From: Bradysia coprophila
Taxonomy: Eukaryota > Arthropoda > Insecta > Diptera > Sciaridae
Direction of reading: 5' to 3'
DNA length: 64,000 nt
Assembly: GCF_014529535.1 (NCBI RefSeq)
Contig: NW_023503972.1
Location: forward strand, 1,922,001 to 1,986,000
Below, piece by piece: positions 26,808-37,321 of the stretch; position 1 is the stretch's first letter, and each line of letters begins with the position of its first letter. The position numbers were made by a program, and so were the translations under genes. Under the pieces are notes generated by a model that saw only the letters and a program-made list of their open reading frames with translations, was not told the origin of the DNA and did not search any database.

Positions 26808-28401
26808 ATGTGCTTTCTGCAGCGTTTTTTACTGCTTATACTGGTGGACAGTTTTCTGACCATTTTGCACAACTACATTTCAATACTTATGGACAAGTAC
26901 TTCAGGCTATATGAAAAAGTTTCCAATAAATTAGTTGCCGACAGAAGTGTGAACGAAACAAAAGGTGCAAATGGTGTAAACATACTGCGAAAAAAGGATT
27001 ACGAAACTTATCAAGCCATCAAATATGGCTCTGGAATCAAATCAGCCTCCATGACTGGTTCCACAGTGATGCTTATTGATCTCGATCTCGTCAAACTGGT
27101 GAATCAGAAAGATTTCGCCAATTTCCCCGATCGCCATCCACCATCCTATCATTCAGATCCGTCGATGAATAAGATGCTCAGCTTTGCGACCGGCGATGAA
27201 TGGAAACGATTAAAATCAATTTTGACACAGGCATTTTCCGCCAGCCGAATACGTAGAGTTAATGAAGGTTTGCATAAAACTGCAATGAAGCTATGCGATT
27301 TCATTAGGTTTCAATTGAACGAGCCTGTCACCGAGGGGTCTCAACAATTGGAAATTGTTAGTCCGATTAACAAGTACCTACTGGAACTAATCGCTTGCTC
27401 AGTATTTGGCCTGGAAAATACCGAAATATTTGTATCTAACGACAGTCCATTCGAAATATATACGAAACAAGTGCAACGAGCGATGATTCGACATCGACAA
27501 GCCAGACAGTATCCGGGACTCGTCCAGCTAGCTAAATTATTTAATTTGTTTCGTCCGAGTGCGGAGGCCTTGCGGTTCTTCGAAGAAACGATCCACCGTT
27601 CAATCGACAAAAGAATGGAAAGAGGCGAAACGGGAGATGATTTGCTGCAACTGTTGATGGAGGCGACATCGCCAGATTCGAAACACAACGATGGAAAATT
27701 ATCGACCGACATGATCCTGTCTCAAGCATTAATGTTCTTCTTCGCCGGAACGGAAGGTCCTGCTACACTTCTAGTTTACGGACTATATGAGCTAGCAAAA
27801 AATCCAGATGTGCAGCAAAGACTTTATGATGAAATTGCTCCTGTAATGGAAATGGACAATTGTATAGACGACGTGACATTGACGAAGCTTGAATATTTGG
27901 ATATGTTCGTGTGCGAGGTGTTGAGAATGTATTCGTCCAGTGTCATTGTGAGTCAACTTGTAATTGTTTGATGGATATACGTTTCAATAAAAAATATTCT
28001 AAAAATTGCAGGCTCGACGATGTCAATCAAAATACCAATTGCCCGGCACTGATATCGTAATACAGCCAGGCACCAATGTACACACTCCCATTTATGGAAT
28101 TCATCACGACGAAGAGTACTATCCCAATCCATTCAGTTTCAATCCCGATAATTTCACAGAAGAAGCCAAACGAAAACGTCCGTCCGGTGCTTATTTAACC
28201 TTTGGAACTGGTCCGAGAGCATGTATTGCGCAAAAATTCGGATTGATTCAGGGAAAATCGGCCATTTGCCATTTAGTTTACAATTTTCATGTGAAGACCT
28301 GTTCGAGGACGGAAAGTCCGCCTAAGGGATCCATTGAATCCATGTTTCTGCCGATCAATGGACTCTGGTTGACAATGGACGATCGTAAGAATAAAATTTA
28401 A
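26808..28401 (+). CDS. Cytochrome P450, clan 3 (CYP6-like), non-canonical active site
   Basis: Exons 26808-27947 and 28012-28401 join in phase 0 to 509 residues, the usual P450 length. Visible landmarks: a hydrophobic N-terminus (residues 5-27), C-helix EWKRLKS (W132), I-helix FFFAGTEGPATLL (313-322), K-helix ExxR (E370, R373), PDNF (425-428), and haem loop FGTGPRACIAQKFG with the Cys thiolate at C451. This is probably an ER membrane monooxygenase using P450 reductase. Three oddities: the I-helix AGx(D/E)T has Gly317 instead of the proton-relay Thr, the Gly two residues after the haem Cys is Ala453, and the Pro-rich hinge after the anchor is not visible. The last may mean that the true 5' end differs; an out-of-frame ATG lies at 26771. 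No stops interrupt the 509 codons, so I treat it as an intact gene. Confidence 0.85.
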
Positions 28402-29159
28402 TTTTCCCCAACTTTTATTGAATGGAGTAAAACAAGGCACGAACCGAGCAACCAGTAGAGGTAACGGAAATTTCTTTTAGAAATAAATCTCTAATTTTAT
28501 TGTAATCAGAGCGTTAGGGAGTGAATAATTGAGGCATGCATATCTCTAGCAGGATAGACATACCGCAGTGTCTCTACACTTACAAAAAACAGTTGAAAAT
28601 TTTACCTGTATCAGGTAGTTCTGTGTCCAGGTTGGTCCAGGTAATCTACAGCAGCTGTCACAGTTATAGCGTCCCATACAATTATACAGCTGTGACGGAT
28701 ACTGTTGACTACAAAGAAAGTTACCTGCTTCAGGTAAAATTTCAAACACTTTTTGTCAGTGTGTTTACTGACAAAGAATAACTCGAGCTTTCGAGTGAGT
28801 GATAATTGAGTGATGGTGATTCGTATCTATCGGGTATTGGTAAGTTTTCAGGATCTTTCAGTTTATTATCTTCAGAAAACTCGTTCGTTTCGAGGATTGT
28901 TAGCTCAGACGAACTTATTACCATCTAAGGCTCCTCGAGAAGTTATTCTGGATTCAACCTTACACCCAGAACTATCCCGAAATCATAAGTTTCTTAACGC
29001 ACTTCCTTAGAAGGGCTGACATTTTTGGTTTAGAAAAATGCCAGGATTTCGTCCATTTCGCAACATCTAGATGAACTGAAGGGAGAATCGGCGTAAATAT
29101 CTAAATCGGATAATTTATCAACTTATTTCAAGCTAAGAAGCCTTGTCCTTTAAGGCATG
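28402..29159. other. 3' flank of the P450 gene
   Basis: Contains an AATAAA-type signal near 28482 (AGAAATAAATC) and the foldback at 28590-28748. Nothing else seen. Confidence 0.45.
28590..28748. repeat. ~160-bp palindromic MITE
   Basis: Arms GAAAATTTTACCTGTATCAG and AGTTACCTGCTTCAGGTAAA (right end ATTTC) are imperfect reverse complements. A further inner inverted repeat lies around CAGCTGTCACAG/CTGTGACGG. Confidence 0.7.
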
Positions 29160-30010
29160 TAATTAAAGTGATAGCTATTTAATAAGAAATGATCACAAGA
29201 AAATAGGAAATGATCACTAGAAAAAGAGAAATGATCACAATTTTTTTATGATAGCAATAAAAATAGAATTTGATCACCAAAAAATAAGAATTTGATCACT
29301 AAATATATGCAATTTTACCACTAACATATGATCGTCTCGAAATAAGAAATGATCTACAATTATACGAATTTGATTACAAAAAATAAAGAAATGATCGTGC
29401 AAAATAAAAAATTTGATTGCAAGAAATAAGGATATGCTATCTATTATTCTGTTTGATTATTAGACGATGCAAGAGAAAAAAAATTAACACCTAAGTTACC
29501 AACACCGTTCCGGCGCCCGGCTCGCATTGCGGCCCTCCGCTTCGCTACGGGGCAATGGGCCGGATCGCTCGGCGTGTTAAAACGCTTTTTGTGTGCAATG
29601 AATTACACAGACTAATTATTAGACGATGCGAGAGAGAAAAAATTAACTCCTAAGTTACCAACACCGTTCCGGCGCCCGGCTCGCATTGCGGCCCTCCGCT
29701 TCGCTCCGGGGCAATGGGCCGGATCGCTCGGCGTGTTAAAACGCTTTTTATGTGTATTCGTTCGGACTTTTGGTGATCAAATTCTTTACTTTTAGTGATC
29801 AAATTCTTTATTTTTAGTGATCAAATTCTTTATTTTTAGTGATCACATTTGATTTAGCGGGTGGTAGGTACTACTTGTGATCACTTCTTATTTTAGGTTG
29901 ATAGAATCTTATTTCGTAGTGTTATATTTGAAAAACTGGTTGTGATCACATTCTTATTTTCCTGCAATCATTTTAATTTTCAAGTGATCAATTCTTATTT
30001 TAGATTTATC
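29160..30010. repeat. Composite repeat: inverted GATCA arrays around a GC-rich tandem core
   Basis: The left flank (29160-29450) repeats a ~20-bp unit like AAATAAGAAATGATCAC in many variants. The right flank (29765-30010) repeats the reverse complement (GTGATCAAATTCTTTATTTT). Between them are two tandem copies (~159-bp period, from about 29461 and 29620) of a unit with an AT-rich left half and a GC-rich hairpin half (GGCGCCCGGCTCGCATTGCG, apex GCTTCGC). The core copies differ by only a few bases. No ORF. Confidence 0.85.
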
Positions 30011-30397
30011 GCTTTTATTTCTTCCCGTCCTTTAAAGACTCTTCTTCTGTCCTTGACCAATTCCCTCGCACGAAATTTTCTTTGATAATTTATGGAACTG
30101 ACACTTTTATCTGACCACCCCTTCCTCTTAGAAGCGTGCTTGCTTTGTGAATGAAATTGCCCTTACAATTGCCTTTGAAACGTCCTCCTAATGCCAATGA
30201 AACGCACCGAATTCACAATAAACTTTTATTTAATTAACTTAATACTCGCTTTTCCTGTACATAAATACTTTCAATTGTAGGACTCTCTCCGCATTAAACA
30301 TTTATTTTAGTATGGCTCTTCATTATAGGCTATTTTCGCTATTTGACTTGAATAAATTTCCCGATTTTTTTGGCATTTCCTTGAATCGACAGACGAT
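30011..30397. other. 3' flank of RhoL
   Basis: Contains an AATAAA signal on the minus strand near 30226 (TTTATT on the plus strand), about 170 bases past the RhoL stop. No other feature. Confidence 0.45.
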
Positions 30398-31396
30398 TCA
30401 AAGAATTTTGCACGGTTTCGGTTTATTTGGCTTCTTTTCGACCGCTCTAATCGCTTCGAAGAAAACATCTTGTAGATTCAGCTTTTTCTTTGCCGAACAT
30501 TCTACGAAGGCATAGGCGTGGATTTTCTTCTTCAAACTCTTCCCTTCGATTGTCGTCACAAATTTTTCTGAGTTCGGGATGCGAAGATCGCTTTTAGTGC
30601 CTGCAAACAACAGATAAATTATGTTCCGAACAAAATGCTTCCATATGGTACTGCCGTGTTGCGCCAAAACAACGTATCGCATTTGCGTCTTTGTTATTAA
30701 AGGGATTTTTAGAGCTTTGAGCTTCTTTTGTATTCCACCGAAAAATTTATCTTTTCTTTCAATAGAATCCAACAGAAACTCAAAGCTCTTCAAAGCACAT
30801 TTACAATGCGATACGTTGCCGTGGCTTCAATGTCGGTACTCACCTACAAGTACAATAGGAACATTGGGTGAAAAATGTCGGATTTCTGGACACCATTTCG
30901 ATGCAACATTTTCGAACGATGTACGACTCGAAATTGAATAGCAAAGCAAGAAGCAGTCAGTCTAAATCGGAAAATGCGTTTAGTTCGATTGTGGAAGACA
31001 GACAATAGTTGTGTACTTACATTGGGATAGCTCAGAGGCCGTAGTCTCTCATAGTCTTCTTGTCCCTTGATGGAAGTGAAACGATAAATTTAGTAAACAA
31101 AAATTCGCAGCTTGAATTCAAATGCGAAATACTTACTGCCGTATCCCATAATGTTAGATTATAATCTTGGCCGTCGACAGTTAGATTACAAGCATGATTG
31201 TCGAAGACAGTGGGCACATATTCTTCGGGAAATTCATTTTGTGTGTCTGTAAATGAAAATGAATTAGTCGTCTTTGTTCAAAATTTTGTATAAATTTTCA
31301 ATTTTATTCGTTCAAATTACATGTAATAAGCAGACATGTCTTTCCAACCATACCGTCTCCAACGGTGGTTATTTTCAGCGGTCGTAGGCTTGCCAT
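30398..31396 (-). CDS. RhoL: Rho-family small GTPase, RhoL-like
   Basis: Exons 31396-31321, 31246-31137, 31065-31021, 30961-30844 and 30600-30398 join in phase to 183 residues. G1 is GDGMVGKT; switch I is EYVPTVFDN with the Mg/effector Thr; G3 is WDTAGQE with the catalytic Gln; G4 is GTKSDL; G5 is ECSAKK. The C-terminus is a basic stretch ending in the CAAX box CKIL, whose final Leu predicts geranylgeranylation and membrane attachment. Switch I and the following strand ([20 protein letters not shown]) and [14 protein letters not shown] separate it from Rac, Cdc42 and Rho1 and match insect RhoL, a GTPase with roles in haemocyte adhesion and migration. All key GTPase residues are present. The exon 1 donor (GTAATT) is weak; the other sites are good. 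Intron 4 carries a small palindrome. Confidence 0.85.
30668..30823. repeat. Palindrome in RhoL intron 4
   Basis: CGTATCGCATT at the left and AATGCGATACG at the right, with a second inverted pair around AGAGCTTTGAG/CTCAAAGCTCT, enclose ~100 bp. MITE-like. Confidence 0.65.
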
Positions 31397-32558
31397 TTTG
31401 TTAGGTATGTGATTCTGAAATGAAAAACACGAAATGTTTACCGTTGCAGATTCAGCTGGTGTAAATGGAGTAATATAGTAGCTATTGTCTCGTCTAACAA
31501 TGAATCGTCTTCACCTAACAATGAGTATAGAGATCGTTCACAAATGACTGTAATGGGCGATTGAGAGATGGGATTCTGAAAATTGCGAATCAATGGAGGT
31601 TACCTGGACCATGAGTTAACCTGAACCTGATTGATTTAATTTTGACCTGGCCTGACTTAACGTAAAACCTGATTTGACCTGGCCTGACCTGACCTGGCGG
31701 GTTTTCCGGTTATTTGACTTTTTATGACTTTTTTCATTTTAGATTTAAATTTCTAATCAAAATTTAATTCAGGTCAAGTCAGGTGATGTCAGGTCAACGG
31801 TAAATCAGGTGAGGCCAGATTCAGTTAATTTCAATGAAAAACCTGAACTTGACTTGCAACCTGCTCCGAGCCTTACATACAAGGGTAAAAATTAAGGTAT
31901 TAATGCCCAATTATGAGAGAAGTTGAAAAATAAAATTTGTGTTGGCAGGTTGGACAGCCTGACCTGACAAGTCGAATTTTCAACTTGTCGCACTCTCAAC
32001 CCGTAGACGAATTCTTTTTTAAATTTCATTCGGCATTTGGGTCTAATACCTTCATTTTGACACCAATTCGGATTTTCTACGATGTGCGGTTGTCGAAATA
32101 TACATAAGGGCTACCCTCGTTCTAGCTCTTTTAGCGCTAGATAACAAAAGTCGTAGAACAAATGTGTTTTTTTTTGTATCGAAGAATACAACGATTTGGC
32201 GTAGCTTTCACACCGTGTGACACTGATCTATCAAATTGAGTGTGATGCAGTTTATAATGTAGACATCGAGACGAAATCCAGAAAAAATTGTTGATTCTGC
32301 GTATACGCATCATTTGTGAACGATCTCCATCTCCAAATGAATGAAGTAGTCAAATAGTCATAAAGGAGCATTGTCCACAATTTATGTAAATCGAAAACCT
32401 GTTCGGGTTTTTTAAAACTTTTCAGAACAAAAATCGTAACAAAAATAGACTACATAAAAGTACTGCAAGCCACTAATGAACGGTTAGTCGTTATTGGAGC
32501 GTATCATAAATAACATCAAATAGAAAACTTTGTATTTCGATTCCGATCATCTAAGGCA
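31397..32558. other. Divergent promoter region between RhoL and Sod
   Basis: The two genes are head to head. 31600-31870 and 31950-31990 hold a low-complexity patch of CCTGA/TCAGG words (GACCTGGCCTGACCTGACCT); a similar patch occurs at 52215-52480. No core promoter motif is clear. Confidence 0.45.
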
Positions 32559-33313
32559 ATGATGGCTGCTGTTCGAAATAGCTTGTTTTTGGTTGTAATT
32601 CTGATTTGTATTTGTCTTAGTCGGGGATTGGCTGAAGTAAGACAGTGATCAGTTCTTTTGGTTTTTTTTTTTAAATAAAGATTTTTTGCATTTTCATTTA
32701 TCAGAGAAATTGGTTGAATTGCTTCGGAGGAGAAATTAGACCGGTGAAAGCCATCGCTTTCATAAACTCTACCAGTGTTAAAGGTACCGTGATTTTCACA
32801 CAAGCTAATTGTCTGTCACCAGTTACAGTGCAGGTTTCCTTAACGGATCTTAAACCGGGTGATCACGGTGAGCATTATTTATAGCATAAATCCAACTCGA
32901 ACATGTTCCCGTTTTACTTTCCACAAAAAGGATTTCACGTTCACGAAAAAGGTGATGTGTCCGGAGGATGTACGTCAATGATGTCTCACTATAACCCAGA
33001 CATGGTATGGATAAAAATATGTCCGCGAAATGTGTTTGCACTTCATTTGTTTCAATAGAATAACCACGGCGGTTTGACCGATAAAATCCGTCATGAGGGT
33101 GACATGGGCAATATTCAAGCCAATGCCGATGGAATGTCGAGCATGACAATTGTTGACAACTATATCACATTGAGCGGATCGAGGAGCATCATTGGACGTG
33201 GCTTGGTGATCCATGAAAAAATGGACGATTTGGGGAAAGGCGGTGCTTCGGATTCGCTGACAACCGGAAACGCTGGGGGCCGAATTGGCTGTGGTGTTAT
33301 TGGTTATATGTAG
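32559..33313 (+). CDS. Sod3: Secreted Cu/Zn superoxide dismutase
   Basis: Exons 32559-32636, 32705-32867, 32931-33004 and 33059-33313 join in phase (0,1,0) to 189 residues. Residues 1-25 form a signal peptide ([15 protein letters not shown]). The enzyme converts superoxide to hydrogen peroxide and oxygen outside the cell. All metal ligands are present: H83 and H85 (FHVHEKGD), H100 (HYNP), H108 (NHGG, the bridging His), H117 and D120 (RHEGD), and H157 (VIHEK). The disulfide Cys pair is C94 and C183, and the guiding Arg is R180 ([13 protein letters not shown]). Length and the absence of a long C-terminal extension fit insect extracellular SOD. A second in-frame ATG directly follows the first, and either could start. 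An ATTAAA at about 33355 may be the poly(A) signal. Confidence 0.93.
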
Positions 33314-35753
33314 TGGGGTGTGTCGTAGATCAACGGATTGTGTAGTTTTGACAAATTAAAGGAAATTAAAATATTTTTGTCGTGCCAAACTTGCCTTTGT
33401 ATACTTTCAACGAACGAACGCACTAGACATGAGTGTTTCGTCCTAGAGGTCCTGAGTACTAGAGTCTGAAGTCTACTAGACATGCCTTTCGCACTAGGTA
33501 CGGTCATAGAACTACGTGTATGTGTGTCAATCTATGTTCGTGCACGTATTACGTATACGGGTTCGTCTGGGATAGCAATCTACTACGATCACAACTGGTT
33601 TCTTTTTAGTTAGTTCAATCGATTGCCTATAGACAAGTCACTAATCAACAACAACAACAACAAAGCAACTCGAGGACTTCAACACTACTGTTTGGGTGAC
33701 TTGCAGAAACTTTCATTCCTCTTAAGAGCAGGTACCACATTAAGTCAAAACACAAAGCCATTGATCGTAGACACTAATATGGGCAATGGTTTGGTTGCGA
33801 TTTCTTAGCATTTAAATTTGTAAAAAAAAGGTTTTGAAAACCAACCTCGAATAAATCGACCAAAATCGAATTTCTCAATGTATAGCACTAGGAACGAGCT
33901 ACCGTACTGAGCACATAGTTACTATATACGTTTATCAAATTACTCGATTCAATAGTTTGTGCATGAGCAGAGCACATTATAGTCTCGCAATGTGCATATA
34001 ACTCGACGACGAAAAATCAACAACACGCACGAGTAACTGATTAATGATGACTCAGAAGAAATTCAATGTAATCCATGTATGAGCCATATACCGACATACC
34101 GCATTGTCCAGGTAAATGGAATTGAATTTTCGAATGGATTATGCACAAGTGTACCAAGTATACATGGTTTGTGAATCAAGTTCAAGTTTTCTTCCATATT
34201 TGCGCTAGGCTTTCTTAAATTCCAGTTTTGTTCACCGAAAAGAAAACTCAATTTTGAGTTCAGGTTCTTGGGTATTTACAATTGAAATGTATCGATGCAT
34301 ACACAACATATACAGCAATACAAAGCGAGACATGCCCGTACGCATCAATTTAACAATAAATTTTTCGATCAATTCAAAAACCTAAACATTGGCATGCGGT
34401 GATACGGTTATTTGACTTTGTTTTATAATCAGAGTTTTTATGTAACATGAAGTGGGTTAAAGTTTACCGAGTGAATTAAGCTGAAAGTCAATTAAATTAA
34501 TTGAAACAGACACAATGAAGGGTAATGACCTCATCTGTGTAGGAAAACGCATTAATTAATAAAGAAATGTGACACTCCTAGTCACCGCATACGATACGCG
34601 AACGAACGAAAAAAAAAACTGTTCATTTTAACGTGTCATTATTGCGGTTATTTAGCATTCGTCATATTAATAATGCGAGATATAAAAGTTATCGCCGAGG
34701 CGTACGTGTTTTAGGAAAATTGTTTTGTTTGAGTAGAGCTTTGGCAAATATTTGATGTGAGAAAACAACACGCTAAGTGGATTTGGAAACGATTTCTCTG
34801 TAGCGGGAATGACACGAATTTCACTATCTGAATAGGAGTTAAGTGCACTCAAAGATTAAGAATTTATTGTGGAATTTTTGCCAGACGGTTTTAAAAAGCC
34901 AAAAGAGTGTCACTGTGATACTTGGATGGATGTGGAAAGAGCATACTTCTAGGAATTTAATTCCGAAATTCCTTAACACTCCCTGATAGGCCCTAATATA
35001 ACTGAATAACCCCGCCTCGGAGTCCTTGAGCCAATTGATACAAGGTGGAATGGAATGATGGAATCAGTTGCTTACGTTTACTGTTAAGAAAATACTGTGA
35101 CAGCAACCTCCGACACAGACATCTTTTATTTGACTAATGAGAATATTAGGATCTCATTGGAAGTATTAAAACGATTTTATTTTGGGTTTTTCACTTTCAG
35201 CAGATCGATTGCACTTCTATTAGAATTAATAGAACATAACAGTCACAAGGGAGGCCTGTGACCACAAAAGACATAACGATGCAACACAAACATATACCAA
35301 CGTACGGAGCTAGACATTATGATCAACAACTCTAAGCTCGATATAGCTCTGCGAATCATGGGATAAGTCATGGCTAATTCTGCAGCTATCATTTAATGGA
35401 AGTCTGATACAAATGACTAAGTAAAGTTAAAGTAAGTTTTTCCTTTTGATACTGACGCATCCATTTTTCGAACTAATATTAAATCCACTGGCCGGATGAT
35501 TTTATAAAAGATTTCTGGTTTTGCTTTTCTAAAATAATTTCCTTTGCGTCAATTAAATCACATCTTTCATATCGTTATGACGTAAAGTGTGTTATCAAAC
35601 GCGTTTGCTTGGCTTCTTCTTATAATTTCAGCTACAACCACTTTCTGTGTATGAATTCTAATCACAAAACGAATTGGCATTAGTCATAATTTGGTTATTT
35701 CAATCGCTTCATTTCTAAAAAGTAGTTGGGTCTGGGTTACATTTTAGTTTTTA
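33314..35753. other. Gene-free spacer
   Basis: AT-rich. A short CAACAACAACAA run is at 33649-33662, and a cluster of ACTAG/CTAGT words lies at 33420-33505. No ORF with domain features, long repeat or RNA gene was recognised. Confidence 0.5.
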
Positions 35754-37321
35754 GCCCCGTACGAAGTACGAAGGGGCTTATAGGATTACGATGCCGTGTG
35801 TAATTGATGGAATTCGAAGCAGACGGTAAGGGCAAAGTGTTTGCCTATGTTCATAGATGACGAATCCGCAATAAAAATTTGGGCCGTCTGTCCGTCTGTC
35901 CGTCACGTCGATATCTTGAGTAAATCAAATCCGATTTCAATTTTTTTTTTTCCCTGAAAGATAGTCCAAATAGTGAGGTTAAGTTCGAAGATGGGCATAT
36001 TCGGGTCGGCCCTTCGTGAGTTAGGGCCACCTAAGTGATTTAAGGTCTTTTGGTGATATTTATGGCAAAATAAACGATGGAAATGTAAATGACACGGCAA
36101 ATGATAGGTATTGTCAATACCAATCCAGGAAAAAAAAGTTTTTTAAAATCGGGTGAGTAGACCGTGAGTTGGGGCCTTAGAAGTGAAAAGCTACTAAGGC
36201 CCTATGTGTATTTTACATAGAACTCAAGTAAATTTAATCCGTTTTTCGTAATTTTTGTTTCATTTGGAAGGTAATCGAACGCCGAATAGAAAGTTGTTGA
36301 AAAAAAATTAAATTTGGGTCCTTGGACTAAGGCCACTACTAGGGCCCTAAGTGTATTTTACATTGAACTCGAGTAAATTTCATTCGTTTTTCGTAATTTT
36401 TGTGTCATTTGGAAGGTAATCAAAGGCCGAATAGAATGTTGTTGAAAAAAAAATTAAATTTGGGTCCTCGGACTAAGGCCGCTACTAGGGCCCTATGCGT
36501 ATTTTACACACAACTCGAGTAAATTTCATCCGTTTTTCGTAATTTTTGTTTCATTTGAAAGATAATCGAACACCGAATAGAATGTTGTTGAAAAAAAAAA
36601 AAAATTTGGGTCCTCGGACTGAGGCCGCTACTAGGGCCCTATGCGTATTTTACATACAACTCGAGTAAATTTCATCCGTTTTTCGTAATTTTTGTTTCAT
36701 TTGAAAGATAATCGAACACCGAATAGAATGTTGTTGAAAAAAAAAAAAATTTGGGTCCTTGGACTAAGGCCGTTACTAGGGCCCTATGTGTATTTTACAT
36801 ATAACTCGAGCAAATTTCATCCGTTTTTCGTAATTTGTGTTTCATTTGGAAGATAATCAAAGGCCGAATAGAATGTTGTTGAAAAAAAAATTAAATTTGG
36901 GTCCTCGGACTAAGGCCGCTACTAGGGTTCTATGTGTATTTTGAATATAACTCGAGCAAATTTCATCCGTTTTTCGTATTTTTGGTTTCATTTGGAAGGT
37001 AATCAAAGGCCGAATAGAATGTAGTTGAAAAAAAAAAAATAAATTTGGATCCTCGGACTGAGGCCGATACTAGGCCCTATGTGTATTTATACTAAATAAA
37101 TTTAAATTTTAGGGCTATTTGAAATTTTTGTTTTATTTGAAAGGAACGTCGTACGGGGCTTTGTAGTTGCGCTATGCGCAATTTCTAAGATGTACACATT
37201 TCATAATAATTTGACTTCAACTACGTTTACGGGTGCAATAGGTCTACGGTCAAAGTAGGGTGACAGACGCACTAGGGTCACGTACGCAATAGATATACGG
37301 GTTTGTACGGGGCTCAGTCGC
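35754..37321. repeat. Repeat element with a 146-bp tandem array and GCCCCGTAC ends
   Basis: Opens with GCCCCGTACGAAGTACGAAG, and related reverse-complement ends (GTACGGGGCT) occur at about 37150 and 37305. The interior has a GTCCGTCTGTCCGTC run. From ~36190 to ~37140 there are about seven copies of a unit with CTAGGGCCCTATG at 36341, 36487, 36633, 36778, 36924 and 37072 (period 145-148 bp), each with a poly-A stretch of variable length. Non-coding. Confidence 0.85.

Noticed and set aside
29521-29750. GC-rich core as bacterial or horizontally transferred DNA
   Set aside because: Non-coding hairpin sequence in two tandem copies within AT-rich arms; a repeat explains it and nothing points to a donor.
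30621-30941. Plus-strand ORF of 106 codons
   Set aside because: Antisense to RhoL exon 4 and the palindrome in intron 4; explained by the real gene.
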